This document shows, in pieces, positions 16,917-25,308 of a stretch of 64,000 nt of DNA. How positions within the stretch are numbered: position 1 is the first letter of the stretch; every line of letters starts with the position of its first letter. Source of the DNA: an uncultured Pelagibacteraceae bacterium (GTDB lineage Bacteria; Pseudomonadota; Alphaproteobacteria; Pelagibacterales; Pelagibacteraceae). The stretch is taken from NCBI GenBank assembly GCA_902524955.1, contig CABZEY010000001.1, positions 1 through 64,000 on the forward strand, read 5' to 3'. The notes beneath the pieces were generated by a model, which did not search any database, had not been told where the DNA came from, and saw only the letters and a list, made by a program, of their open reading frames with translations. The position numbers and the translations under genes are program-made.

Positions 16917-17584
16917 AAACTTACAATGGTGCCATCTTCAATCTTAATAATACGATCACACTTTTCTGCAAATTTAAGATCATGGGTGACTAATACAAAA
17001 CTTGATTGATTTTTATTTGCATATTCGAATAACAAATTTGAAATCATTTGAGAATTTTCGCTATCTAAATTTCCAGTTGGTTCATCTGCAAGTATCAGTT
17101 TTGGATTGACTGCCATTGATCTTGCAATTGCTACGCGCTGCTGCTCACCCCCTGAAAGTTGAGTTGGAAAGTGATGCAGACGGTCTTTAAGGCCAAATTG
17201 AATTAAAAGATCTTCTGCTTTTTGCTTTGAATTATCAATACTATTAATTTCTAAAATTAAAGATACGTTTTCAAGTGCAGTATAATTTGGAATTAAATAA
17301 AAAGATTGAAAAACTATCCCAATTTTTTTCTTTCGAATATCAGCTAATTGATCCTCATTAAGAGTTGAAATTAATTGCTGATCAAAAATAATCTCTCCTG
17401 ATGTTGGTTGTTCAAGTCCAGCCATCAACATAATCAAGCTAGTTTTTCCAGAACCACTTTTTCCAACAACTGCAACTTTTTCGCTAGAATTTATTTTTAA
17501 ATCTATGCCTTTAATTACTTCAACTGAAGTATTATAATTCTTATAATTTAAAGTAAGTTGTTTTAATTCTAAAAGTGTGCTCAT
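16913..17584 (-). CDS. ABC transporter ATP-binding protein (YbbA-like)
   Basis: 223 aa. Walker A GKSGSGKTS (about 40-48), signature LSGGEQQR (about 143-150) and Walker B LILADEPTGNLD (about 159-170), the MacB/LolD-type class. The start codon overlaps that of the divergent tesA: the bases CATG at 17582-17585 contain both ATGs. Partner of the FtsX-type permease downstream. Confidence 0.93.
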   Translation of the reverse strand: MSTLLELKQLTLNYKNYNTSVEVIKGIDLKINSSEKVAVVGKSGSGKTSLIMLMAGLEQPTSGEIIFDQQLISTLNEDQLADIRKKKIGIVFQSFYLIPNYTALENVSLILEINSIDNSKQKAEDLLIQFGLKDRLHHFPTQLSGGEQQRVAIARSMAVNPKLILADEPTGNLDSENSQMISNLLFEYANKNQSSFVLVTHDLKFAEKCDRIIKIEDGTIVSL

Positions 17585-18191
17585 GAGAAAATTAATATTT
17601 TATATATGGTGTTTGGTTAGCATAATACAAGTTTCAGCAGAAGCAAAAATCAAAGTTATGCTTTTTGGGGATAGTTTAATGGCAGGTTATGGTTTAACCC
17701 AAAATCATCATCTTGATAAAGTTTTACAAAAAAAATTTAAGGAACAAAATATCATTTTTGTTAACGCTAGTGTAAGTGGCGATACCTCTAAAGGAGGGTT
17801 AGATCGATTAGATTGGTCTCTTGATGAAAAACCATATCTTATTTTTTTATGCCTTGGGGCTAATGATATGTTAAGGGGAATTCGTCCTAGTGTGACAAAG
17901 GATAATTTAGAAATGATAATACAAAAAATAAAACAAAAAAAAATTAAAATTATTCTCGCTGGAATGAAGGCTCAAGAAAGTTATGGCGTAAGTTACACAA
18001 AACAATTCAATTCAATTTATCCAGAACTATCAAAGAAATATAAGATTACCCTATACCCTTTTTTACTAGAAGGTGTTGCATTAAAACCTAAAATGAATCT
18101 ACCTGATGGTAAACATCCAAATTTAATAGGAGTTAAAGAAATTGCTAATCGTATATATCCTATAATTAAAAAAGAAATTTTTGAAAAATAG
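17583..18191 (+). CDS. tesA: Arylesterase / acyl-CoA thioesterase I (GDSL family)
   Basis: 202 aa with a signal peptide (to about 20-24). GDSL block I is FGDSLMAGYGL, with nucleophile Ser; block III GANDMLRG and C-terminal DGKHPNLIG with catalytic Asp and His. A GTG six bases upstream is in frame, but ATG 17583 gives the better signal peptide. Periplasmic lysophospholipase/thioesterase/arylesterase. The divergent ybbA-like pair and tesA is the classic E. coli arrangement, supporting a link to lipid or envelope traffic. Its stop abuts the stop of the next, convergent gene. Confidence 0.92.
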   Translation: MRKLIFYIWCLVSIIQVSAEAKIKVMLFGDSLMAGYGLTQNHHLDKVLQKKFKEQNIIFVNASVSGDTSKGGLDRLDWSLDEKPYLIFLCLGANDMLRGIRPSVTKDNLEMIIQKIKQKKIKIILAGMKAQESYGVSYTKQFNSIYPELSKKYKITLYPFLLEGVALKPKMNLPDGKHPNLIGVKEIANRIYPIIKKEIFEK

Positions 18192-18761
18192 TTACATGTT
18201 TCGAGCAGTTATACGAACATCTTCTAAATATTCTTGACGCTTTTTATCACTTACAAACGGAACCGCAAAATAACGTCTATAATTAATTTTTCTTATACCA
18301 CACATATGCAACACCCCTCTTTTTAATCTTCGTATTGGTAAATTTAAAAAGAAAGTTGTAATAGCGAGTCTTGGGGCACCATAAGTACAAAAGATTTTTG
18401 CTTTTTTACTATTTAATTTACCTTCAGGATAGCCATAATTCCCAACTAATCTTTTAAATGTGAATGCCCATGGTGGTGCTAGAACTTTGTCAATCCATCC
18501 TTCCATTATTGCTGGCATCCTAAAATTCCAAATAGGGGCAATCAATACAATGACATCTGCTTCTTCAATTCGCTTTCTATGGTCTAAAACCACGTTATCA
18601 GGAGATTCTCCTCGAAAAATTGGATTAAAATTTTCTTTATACAAGTCAACAATATCAACCTCGTGACCATACTTTTCAGCCTCTTCTTTAAATGTATCTT
18701 TTATTGCACAATTAAAAGATTTATCATCATAATGACTGTAAACTACAAAGGCTTTGGACAT
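18192..18761 (-). CDS. NAD(P)H:quinone oxidoreductase, flavodoxin-fold family
   Basis: 189 aa. KAFVVYSHYDDKSFNCAIK (about 3-21) is the flavodoxin-2 phosphate-binding start; PIWNFRMPAIMEGWIDKVL (about 76-94) is the family's FMN isoalloxazine-binding motif, followed by WAFTF. Related to KefF, MdaB and NQO1, two-electron quinone reductases. Convergent with tesA, stop codons adjacent with no spacer. Promoter side at 18762-18851 is a 90-base AT-rich divergent region. Confidence 0.88.
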   Translation of the reverse strand: MSKAFVVYSHYDDKSFNCAIKDTFKEEAEKYGHEVDIVDLYKENFNPIFRGESPDNVVLDHRKRIEEADVIVLIAPIWNFRMPAIMEGWIDKVLAPPWAFTFKRLVGNYGYPEGKLNSKKAKIFCTYGAPRLAITTFFLNLPIRRLKRGVLHMCGIRKINYRRYFAVPFVSDKKRQEYLEDVRITARNM

Positions 18762-18851
18762 ATTTAATAATTATCCTTTTTTTGTTAATTTTAAACTAAG
18801 ATTTGCAAAAAATCGCATTTTAATTTTGTGAATAAATGGTAATGGTTTGTT

Positions 18852-19214
18852 ATGCGTGAATTTTTGTATCAAGCTGGATTGTTATTATTTGACGATAAAA
18901 AGAATGATCTTAGAGCTTTGCCGAAAACTGTAAGACTTCAAATTTTGGTTGTATTGAGCTTAATGTGGTCTGTAATTTTTACAGTTATGTTTTGGTCGTA
19001 TAACAAATGGGGATTAGTTCTGACTACGTCCGTTATTGGTCATGTTCTTGTGATTCTCGGAGTTTACTTCACAATGAAATCTTTCCAAAATGCAAGGCAA
19101 TTTAATTTAAGAAACGATGGTTATCATAATACAACTCGCTCAAGGCAAAACTTATGGGTTGATGGTAAAAAGGTTGAGCTTGATAAAAAAGATCCTGGTG
19201 GAGAGCACGAATGA
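18852..19214 (+). CDS. Two-helix membrane protein of unknown function
   Basis: 120 aa. Cytoplasmic-looking N-terminus (FDDKKNDLRALP), two transmembrane helices (about 32-50 and 56-76), and a hydrophilic C-terminal tail rich in Arg, Asp and Lys ending GGEHE. No family recognised. Its stop overlaps the ATG of the following 56-aa gene, so they are coupled. Confidence 0.75.
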   Translation: MREFLYQAGLLLFDDKKNDLRALPKTVRLQILVVLSLMWSVIFTVMFWSYNKWGLVLTTSVIGHVLVILGVYFTMKSFQNARQFNLRNDGYHNTTRSRQNLWVDGKKVELDKKDPGGEHE

Positions 19215-19381
19215 AATTAACGATATTGATGTTATTAATAGCCTTTGGTATTTTTATGCTAGGTTTAAAAGTTACAGGAGACTCACCGGTATCTAGAAAG
19301 GCTCCTATTGAAAAATCTAAAGAGACTACAGAAGAAAAATGGCTAAAAGCTAAAGAGTGGTCAAAAAATAGGAATAAATAA
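19211..19381 (+). CDS. Small membrane-anchored protein, 56 aa
   Basis: Starts at ATG 19211, overlapping the upstream stop by ATGA-type coupling, ends TAA 19381. One N-terminal transmembrane helix (MKLTILMLLIAFGIFMLGL) and a hydrophilic Lys/Glu-rich tail with two Trp residues (EKWLKAKEW). The overlap and the organised topology support a genuine gene; partner of the 120-aa membrane protein. Function unknown. Confidence 0.65.
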   Translation: MKLTILMLLIAFGIFMLGLKVTGDSPVSRKAPIEKSKETTEEKWLKAKEWSKNRNK

Positions 19382-19386
19382 AATTT

Positions 19387-19470
19387 CTATCCTTGCAAGC
19401 TTAGTACTAACCACACGATTGGTACCAGAAACAAAACAATTAATCCAAGATAAACAAAAAAATCTTTCAT
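19387..19470 (-). CDS. Single-span membrane microprotein, 27 aa
   Basis: ATG 19470 lies two bases after the stop of the DMT exporter gene on the same strand and runs to TAG at 19387. The protein is one hydrophobic helix (KDFFVYLGLIVLFLVPIVW) with a short polar end. Close coupling to the exporter suggests an accessory microprotein, but the frame is short and could be fortuitous. Confidence 0.4.
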   Translation of the reverse strand: MKDFFVYLGLIVLFLVPIVWLVLSLQG

Positions 19471-19472
19471 AG

Positions 19473-20372
19473 TTATTTATTAACAGATTCTTGCTTTAAA
19501 ATTAATATTAAACCTAAAAGCGCAATTGGTAGTCCTGATAAAAAATAAATATCTGGTTTTACATCTTCAAATATCATCGAAATAATTAACGCTAATATTG
19601 GCATAGCAACTCCTATATATCCTCCGGTGGTTGCAGAAGTATTTTCAATAAAACGGATATAGCATAAAAACGAAATAATTGAGCCAAAAATAATTAAATA
19701 CGTAAGACCAAACATATAACTTAAGTTGGTCACTGGAATATAAAATTCTGATCCTTTTATTATGGCTACAAACAAAGCAACTATGGCTCCATAAATCATA
19801 GCAAATGCAACATTCTGTAATAAAGGAATATTAAAATTTCTTTTATTATATATCGCTATTAGATTTCCAATCGACGCAGACAAAGTTGCAAGTAAAGCAA
19901 ACATTAGACCTAGTGTCGTTCCAGAATTTAAATTGAAGATTAATAAATCATTGTAAAATATAATTGCTATACCTATTATTCCAAATATCGTACCTAAATA
20001 TGTTAAAAACGTAATTTTTTTTTTAAATATAAACTTTTCACCTAAAATATTAAATATAGTTAATAAACAAAATACTGTTGCAGGAATATTTGATGGTAAG
20101 TAAACATTTGAATTATAAAAAAAAATATAATTACCGCTGTACAAAAAAACACCCAAAACAAAAAAGTATACATGATCTTTAAGAGAAAAAATTAATTTTC
20201 TTTTTGTCGATGCTACAAAAATTAAAATAATTAAACCTGCTATAATAAAACGAATAAATACTGATATTGTTGGATCAAGATCAATGTTTACTTGCGTTAA
20301 ACCAATAATACTCCAAGTAGCAGACCAAAAAATTAAAGCGCTAAGGAATAGCAGTAAATTTGATTTTATCAT
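19473..20372 (-). CDS. EamA/DMT-family transporter
   Basis: 299 aa with about ten transmembrane segments arranged as two EamA repeats (first about 5-130, second about 145-290). Such drug/metabolite exporters move amino acids, nucleobases or other small metabolites; the substrate is not readable here. Ten bases from the ModA-like gene upstream and possibly co-transcribed with it. Confidence 0.85.
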   Translation of the reverse strand: MIKSNLLLFLSALIFWSATWSIIGLTQVNIDLDPTISVFIRFIIAGLIILIFVASTKRKLIFSLKDHVYFFVLGVFLYSGNYIFFYNSNVYLPSNIPATVFCLLTIFNILGEKFIFKKKITFLTYLGTIFGIIGIAIIFYNDLLIFNLNSGTTLGLMFALLATLSASIGNLIAIYNKRNFNIPLLQNVAFAMIYGAIVALFVAIIKGSEFYIPVTNLSYMFGLTYLIIFGSIISFLCYIRFIENTSATTGGYIGVAMPILALIISMIFEDVKPDIYFLSGLPIALLGLILILKQESVNK

Positions 20373-20381
20373 TTTAAGATT

Positions 20382-21113
20382 TTAGATTAGAGGTGTTAAA
20401 CCTTTTTTCTTAATAATACTAGAAACTTTTTTTGTTTTCAAAAAATTTAAAAATTTATCTATTTTTTCGATTTTTTCATTTTGCTTTTGATAAGCTAGAG
20501 AAAACACAAATCTTTTTTTCATTTGAGTTGGTAATGTGCCAACAAGATTTACTTTATCCTCATAAGGTAATAATTCACTGTATTGCTGAAAACCTAAATC
20601 AAAAGTTTTATCTTCTGCAATAATTGAACCAATTCTTTTTCCTTTCACTACATGATAATTTTTTACCTTTAGTTTAGGAAAAATTTTTTGTTTTAAATAA
20701 ATTCCACTCGCACTCGCTGCGATAGCAATTTTTTTACTTTGTTTTACCAGTTGTACAAATAGAAATGGATTATAATTATATTCAACTTTATTATTTTTTT
20801 TCACTGCAAAAGCAATTTCAGAATCAACAATATCAACCTTGGTATAATTTTTAATTAATCTTTTTTTATTAAATTCATTGTAAGCATCAGAAGATAAGCA
20901 AATAATATCAAAAACTTGTTTTTGCTTTAAACGCGTAGGTACAGAATTTTTTGCATCCCCAAATGAAGAGCCAAAATAAAGTTTGATACTTTTGTTATTC
21001 TTATAACTTTTTAAAATTTCAAATAATGGAGATGCAAATGCTCCAGAAGTAAGAATATTTAAATCATTATTTTTTTTTGGTTTTATATTTGATGTAATAT
21101 CAATTTTTTTCAT
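20382..21113 (-). CDS. ModA-like substrate-binding protein without signal peptide
   Basis: 243 aa. The beginning NILTSGAFASPLFEILKSY (about 19-37) followed by LYFGSSFGDAK and QVFDIICLSSDAYNEF resembles the molybdate/tungstate-type or anion-binding periplasmic fold (ModA class). Unusually there is no signal peptide or lipobox; the start MKKIDITSNIKPKKNND is hydrophilic, so the protein would stay in the cytoplasm, and no ABC transporter genes sit beside it. A regulatory or catalytic use of the fold is possible. Ligand unknown. Confidence 0.6.
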   Translation of the reverse strand: MKKIDITSNIKPKKNNDLNILTSGAFASPLFEILKSYKNNKSIKLYFGSSFGDAKNSVPTRLKQKQVFDIICLSSDAYNEFNKKRLIKNYTKVDIVDSEIAFAVKKNNKVEYNYNPFLFVQLVKQSKKIAIAASASGIYLKQKIFPKLKVKNYHVVKGKRIGSIIAEDKTFDLGFQQYSELLPYEDKVNLVGTLPTQMKKRFVFSLAYQKQNEKIEKIDKFLNFLKTKKVSSIIKKKGLTPLI

Positions 21114-21204
21114 AAGCTATTTATAGCCTAATTGAAAATGTTAAAAAAGAGTTTGATCTTTTTGAAAGAGATCTTGTATTAAATTAAAAAAATTAATTAA
21201 GTGA

Positions 21205-21567
21205 TTATTTTTTTTCTAACCACTTTTTGTATCCACCGGACATATTTTTTACGTTTTTTACACCCATTTCTTTCATCGTTTTTGTTGAAAGAGTACTTTG
21301 TCCACCAGCACCGCAAAATAAAACATATTCTTTATCAGGGTTTTTTTTGAAAAAATCATTCTCCAAAGGACTGCCTTCGGCTAAGTAAAACTCCAATAAA
21401 CCACGATCAAGGTGTATGGCATTTCCAATAGTTCCTTTTTCAAAAGACTCCTTATCTCTTACATCAATAAATTGAACATTTGGGTCGTTTAATTTCTTTT
21501 TCGCAACATCAACGCTAATATTTTCTATTTCGCTTGATACCTTCATTACATCTTCAAATTTTTTCAT
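21205..21567 (-). CDS. Rhodanese-like sulfurtransferase
   Basis: 120 aa single rhodanese domain. IDVRDKESFEKGTI (about 34-47) is the family N-terminal motif and FCGAGGQS (about 84-91) the active-site loop with catalytic Cys. Eleven bases downstream of the peroxiredoxin gene and co-directional, so probably one operon of sulfur/peroxide metabolism. Confidence 0.88.
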   Translation of the reverse strand: MKKFEDVMKVSSEIENISVDVAKKKLNDPNVQFIDVRDKESFEKGTIGNAIHLDRGLLEFYLAEGSPLENDFFKKNPDKEYVLFCGAGGQSTLSTKTMKEMGVKNVKNMSGGYKKWLEKK

Positions 21568-21577
21568 AGTTTCTCCG

Positions 21578-22243
21578 TTAGTTTACTTTTGATTGTTTGA
21601 CAAATCTTATATAAGGTTTTGGAGATTTCCAACCATCTGGAAATAAATTTTTCGCCTCTTCATCTTTAACTGCTGGAACAATAATCACATCATCTCCCTG
21701 CTTCCAGTTCGCTGGTGTTGCAACTTTATGCTCTACAGTTAGTTTTAGTGAGTCTATTACTCTTAGTATTTCATCAAAATTTCTTCCTGTAGCCATTGGA
21801 TAAGTCAATATAAGTTTTATTTTTCTATCCGGTCCAACAATATATACATTTCTTACAGTTTGATTATCAACTGCTGTTCGTCCAGTAGAATCACTTCCAC
21901 TTTCTGTTGGTAACATCCCATATAGTTTTGATACTCCTAGATCCTTATCACCAATTAAAGGGTAGCTTGGCTTATGACCAGTGACTTCTTGAATATCATT
22001 TGACCAGCTTTCGTGATCTTCAACTGGATCAACGCTTAAACCTAAAATCTTTACACCTCTTTTATCAAATTCACTTTTAATACTCTCAAGTGCGCCTAAT
22101 TCAGTTGTGCAAACTGGAGTAAAGTTTTTAGGATGAGAGAATAGAACTACCCAACTTTTACCTGCCCAGTCATGAAAATCTATTTTTCCCTGTGTTGTTT
22201 CTGCACTAAAATTTGGCGCTTCATCATTAATTTTTAAAGTCAT
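21578..22243 (-). CDS. 1-Cys peroxiredoxin (Prx6-like)
   Basis: 221 aa, the Prx6 length. The peroxidatic cysteine is C45 in HPKNFTPVCTTEL, and it is the only Cys in the protein, which marks the 1-Cys class. The conserved C-terminal domain (PANWKQGDDVIIVP, FPDGWKSPKPYIR) is present. Cytoplasmic reduction of peroxides. Starts at ATG 22243; a strong hairpin lies in its leader (22284-22331). The divergent Lrp-type regulator begins at 22472. Confidence 0.93.
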   Translation of the reverse strand: MTLKINDEAPNFSAETTQGKIDFHDWAGKSWVVLFSHPKNFTPVCTTELGALESIKSEFDKRGVKILGLSVDPVEDHESWSNDIQEVTGHKPSYPLIGDKDLGVSKLYGMLPTESGSDSTGRTAVDNQTVRNVYIVGPDRKIKLILTYPMATGRNFDEILRVIDSLKLTVEHKVATPANWKQGDDVIIVPAVKDEEAKNLFPDGWKSPKPYIRFVKQSKVN

Positions 22244-22280
22244 ATTTTTTTTCCACCTATAAATATTTGAGTTTTTTTTT

Positions 22281-22331
22281 CAACTACCTGACAACGAAAA
22301 AGGAGACCTTATAAGCACTGCCAGGTAGCTT
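22281..22331 (-). promoter_or_regulatory. Hairpin in the peroxiredoxin leader
   Basis: On the minus strand CTACCTGGCA (22328-22319) pairs with TGTCAGGTAG (22293-22284), ten base pairs with one G-U. A smaller AAGG/CCTT stem lies inside. It is about 40 bases before ATG 22243, GC-rich in AT-rich surroundings and not followed by a T-run, so a leader control element rather than a terminator is likely. Confidence 0.45.
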
Positions 22332-22471
22332 ACCGAATTATAATTAATTTAGAATAAAGTCCTAATAATTCAATAGATAGTAATAAAATAAGTCAATTAC
22401 ATCAAAAAATATCAAAATTTTAATAGTAAAATTCTAATTTAATAGTATAAATTAGTAACTTTTTCTATTTT

Positions 22472-22930
22472 ATGAAAGATATAGACAAAAAAATTCTACA
22501 AATTCTCCAAGAGAATGGAGAAATATCTATGGAAGATTTAGGATCAAAAGTTAACCTTTCTCCATCGCCTTGCTACAGAAGAGTGAAAAATCTTAAAGAT
22601 GCAGGATTTATTGAAAGAAATGTTGCAGTTCTGAATAAGCACAAACTTAACCTTGAACGCCCTTATTTTGTTCATGTAAAAACGACCAGTCATAACAAAG
22701 AGTGGACAGATCAATTTAAAAAAATTGTCCGGGATACACCTCAAATAGTGGAATGCCACCGTCTTATGGGCGAAGTTGATTATCTTTTAAAAGTAAGATT
22801 AAAAAATTCTGAGAATTATAACGAATTTTATTTTGACCTTATTAATAAAATAGATTTTGCTAGTATCAGTGGTTTCCCATCACTAGAAGAATTGAAGGAA
22901 ACGACAATGCTTCCTCTGGATTACGTATAA
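22472..22930 (+). CDS. Lrp/AsnC family transcriptional regulator
   Basis: 152 aa. DKKILQILQENGEISMEDL (about 4-22) then the recognition helix LSPSPCYRRVKNL, the classical Lrp HTH, followed by the RAM ligand-binding domain (IVECHRLMGEVDYLLKV, SFPSLEELKETTMLPLD end). Divergent from the peroxiredoxin operon with a shared 228-base promoter region, so local or autoregulation is plausible. Confidence 0.92.
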   Translation: MKDIDKKILQILQENGEISMEDLGSKVNLSPSPCYRRVKNLKDAGFIERNVAVLNKHKLNLERPYFVHVKTTSHNKEWTDQFKKIVRDTPQIVECHRLMGEVDYLLKVRLKNSENYNEFYFDLINKIDFASISGFPSLEELKETTMLPLDYV

Positions 22931-22937
22931 TTTAGAA

Positions 22938-23381
22938 TTAATGACAAGCAATACCAAATTTTTTTAACCTCCAGTAATTATAAGGCCAAGGTGTCAAAAA
23001 GCCTGCTGTAAGCATAAAAGGAATTACCCACCATGTTAATATAGCTCCACCGGTTAAATAATAGTCAGTTAAATTCATAGCAACCTCCATAGAAATCATT
23101 GATATAAAACTCATACCAATAGCAACTTTAAACGCTTCTTTAAAATTAAAATTTTGCCTCATAAGAATAATTGTTTCAAGTATGATGCTTGTAATTAGTC
23201 CATTGATAATTGCCAATGTCATAATAGCTAAAACTGGCCATGGAATTTGAGTAATTTGAAAAAATAATATTGTTCCAAAATCACCAATTGAACACCCCAG
23301 AAGACACCATAAAGTATTTTTTGCGCTTCTTTGCCATGTGTGTTTGCATGTCCAATTAAATTTATTTTGAGTAGCTTCCAT
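22938..23381 (-). CDS. DUF4396-type membrane protein
   Basis: 147 aa, four transmembrane helices. N-terminal region (NKFNWTCKHTWQRSAKN) contains Cys and His, and the ISMISMEVAMN and GFLTPWPYNYWRLKKFGIACH segments fit the DUF4396 family often found in copper- or redox-related contexts. Three bases overlap with the sterol-desaturase-like gene. Function not known. Confidence 0.6.
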   Translation of the reverse strand: MEATQNKFNWTCKHTWQRSAKNTLWCLLGCSIGDFGTILFFQITQIPWPVLAIMTLAIINGLITSIILETIILMRQNFNFKEAFKVAIGMSFISMISMEVAMNLTDYYLTGGAILTWWVIPFMLTAGFLTPWPYNYWRLKKFGIACH

Positions 23382-24136
23382 TATTTTAAAGGTCTTGAAA
23401 TCAATTTTATCAAAGATTGCTCGCTATCACCTTCTACACCTATCGGCATTCCTTTGTATCTTTTAAAATTAGACTTGGTTCGAAATATTAAATCCCAAAA
23501 ACTAAAGATTACACAGTAGTTTGCATCAGTTTCCTTTTGTCTTTTGTGATGATGGACCCAGTGAATTGAAGGTGTAACTATAATAAATGATAATATTTTT
23601 TCAAACTTAGATGGTAGTTTTATATTTGAATGGTGAAAAGCAGATGAAGTTAATACGATGGTCTCGATTAAAATTAAATTTAATAAAGAAATGTTGAACA
23701 TAATTATAACTATACATCTCACAATTGTACTTAGTATTACTTCTCCAAAATGAAATCTTATTCCAGAAGATACATCTAATGTTTCATCAAGGTGATGGAC
23801 ATGATGAAATCTCCATAAAAAAGGTATCTCATGGTTTGCGCGATGCCAAAAATATAAAAAAACGTCATAGATAATTAAATGAAATAAAAATTGAGTAATT
23901 ATATTTTCGATAATAAAAAAATTATGAAGATTTAAAGACGTAGCCGTAATGGTTATTGGCAATATCAGTATTGGTGTAAGCCCAATATTAAGTAACCAAA
24001 AAAATATATTTTTAATTGTTCTTTTTATTTTTATTTTAAATTTTATAATCTCTTTAGGAAAAATGTTTTCAAATAAAACAAAAATTAAAAGCGCTGTACC
24101 AACTAAAATTATTTTAAAATTTAAAAATTCTGTCAT
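23381..24136 (-). CDS. Sterol desaturase / fatty acid hydroxylase superfamily protein
   Basis: 251 aa integral membrane di-iron protein. The three His boxes are clear: HRANHE, HHVHH and HWVHHHKRQ, in the order and spacing of the family, with four to five helices around them. Family members insert oxygen into lipid substrates. Its ATG overlaps the stop of the sugar dehydrogenase-like gene (ATGA), so these three minus-strand genes form an operon. Substrate unknown. Confidence 0.88.
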   Translation of the reverse strand: MTEFLNFKIILVGTALLIFVLFENIFPKEIIKFKIKIKRTIKNIFFWLLNIGLTPILILPITITATSLNLHNFFIIENIITQFLFHLIIYDVFLYFWHRANHEIPFLWRFHHVHHLDETLDVSSGIRFHFGEVILSTIVRCIVIIMFNISLLNLILIETIVLTSSAFHHSNIKLPSKFEKILSFIIVTPSIHWVHHHKRQKETDANYCVIFSFWDLIFRTKSNFKRYKGMPIGVEGDSEQSLIKLISRPLK

Positions 24137-25209
24137 TTTTTACTCATTTCCCACAAAGCTGAGTTACCGTTGGATAATAAATAAATCTTACCTTTTGGAC
24201 CAATTTTAATATCTCGTATCCTACCAATTTTACTTTTAAATAATATTTTTTCATCTCCAATACTATCAGCATTTAAAAATTTAAGTTTTCTTAACGTTTG
24301 ATCTTTTAAAGACGTAACTAAGATGTGGTTATTCCATTCAGGAAATTCAAGACCTTTATAAATTTGAACAGCACTTACAGCAATTGAAGGTGTCCACGTA
24401 TAAAGAGTTTTTGTAAATCGTTTATCCCATTTCTGAGTCTCCCCACACTTTGTAAGATTGTAATTTTGTCCTCCCCAACACCAAATCTCCCAACCATAAT
24501 TCTCACCAAATTTTACCTCTCCAAAAAAATCACCTCCTCTTGCACCATGATTTGAAATGTAAACCTTGTTATTTGATGGTGACAATGTCATGCCTTGCGG
24601 GTTTCTAACACCAATTTGATAAATCTCTGATAACCACTCATCTTCCCCTTTATATTTTGGGTTATCTTTAGGACTTGATCCATCTAAATTAATTCTAATA
24701 ATACTACCTGGATGTTTCGTAACATCTTGAGCAATGTTTCCTCCTCCTCTCTCGCCAGCACTTGCAAATAAATATTTATTATCTTGAATTACCATTCTAC
24801 AACCAAAATGATATCCTGAATTAATTGGGGGATTTGCTTGAAAAATATTTTTAAAATTTAAATTCTTTCTTGAATACTTTGCTTTAGCAATCGATGTGCT
24901 AGTTTTTCCTGAATTCCTATCCTCTGTGTAACAAATATAAATATCTTCTTTATTTTTTAAAATTTCTAGCAATCCTCCTTGTCCATCAACCTTATAATTT
25001 AAATTATGTTGAACTATTTGTTTTAACCCGCTTTGAATATTAATAAGCTGAATTTGTCCCTCTTTGTCACTTACTAAAACTTCTTTTTCACTAATAAATG
25101 TTAAACTCCATGGATTATTTAAATCTGTAATTTTTTTTAACTTGAATACTTCATTTGATGATACAGGTGATATGAAGAATAAAAATATTATTATTTTAAA
25201 AAATTTCAT
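24133..25209 (-). CDS. PQQ-dependent sugar dehydrogenase-like (Asd/YliI) protein
   Basis: 358 aa secreted beta-propeller with signal peptide (to about 18). NNPWSLTFISEKEVLVSD, GQGGLLEI, GYHFGCRM, ASAGERGGG, GVRNPQGM, NHGARGGDFFGEV and NYGWEIWCWGG follow the glucose/sorbosone dehydrogenase family. PQQ use is typical of the family; no PQQ synthesis gene is in the window. First gene of the sterol-desaturase/DUF4396 operon. Confidence 0.87.
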   Translation of the reverse strand: MKFFKIIIFLFFISPVSSNEVFKLKKITDLNNPWSLTFISEKEVLVSDKEGQIQLINIQSGLKQIVQHNLNYKVDGQGGLLEILKNKEDIYICYTEDRNSGKTSTSIAKAKYSRKNLNFKNIFQANPPINSGYHFGCRMVIQDNKYLFASAGERGGGNIAQDVTKHPGSIIRINLDGSSPKDNPKYKGEDEWLSEIYQIGVRNPQGMTLSPSNNKVYISNHGARGGDFFGEVKFGENYGWEIWCWGGQNYNLTKCGETQKWDKRFTKTLYTWTPSIAVSAVQIYKGLEFPEWNNHILVTSLKDQTLRKLKFLNADSIGDEKILFKSKIGRIRDIKIGPKGKIYLLSNGNSALWEMSKK

Positions 25210-25308
25210 GAATTACTATTACCAAAGAATACATTTTTTTGGAATTCAACTAATTCTTTTTATGATATGTGACTTTTAATTTAATATAAACACATTTATA
25301 AAGCTTTT

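Noticed and set aside
21114-21204. Short GATCT/AGATC inverted repeat as terminator
   Set aside because: Stem is imperfect and no T-run follows; too weak to call.
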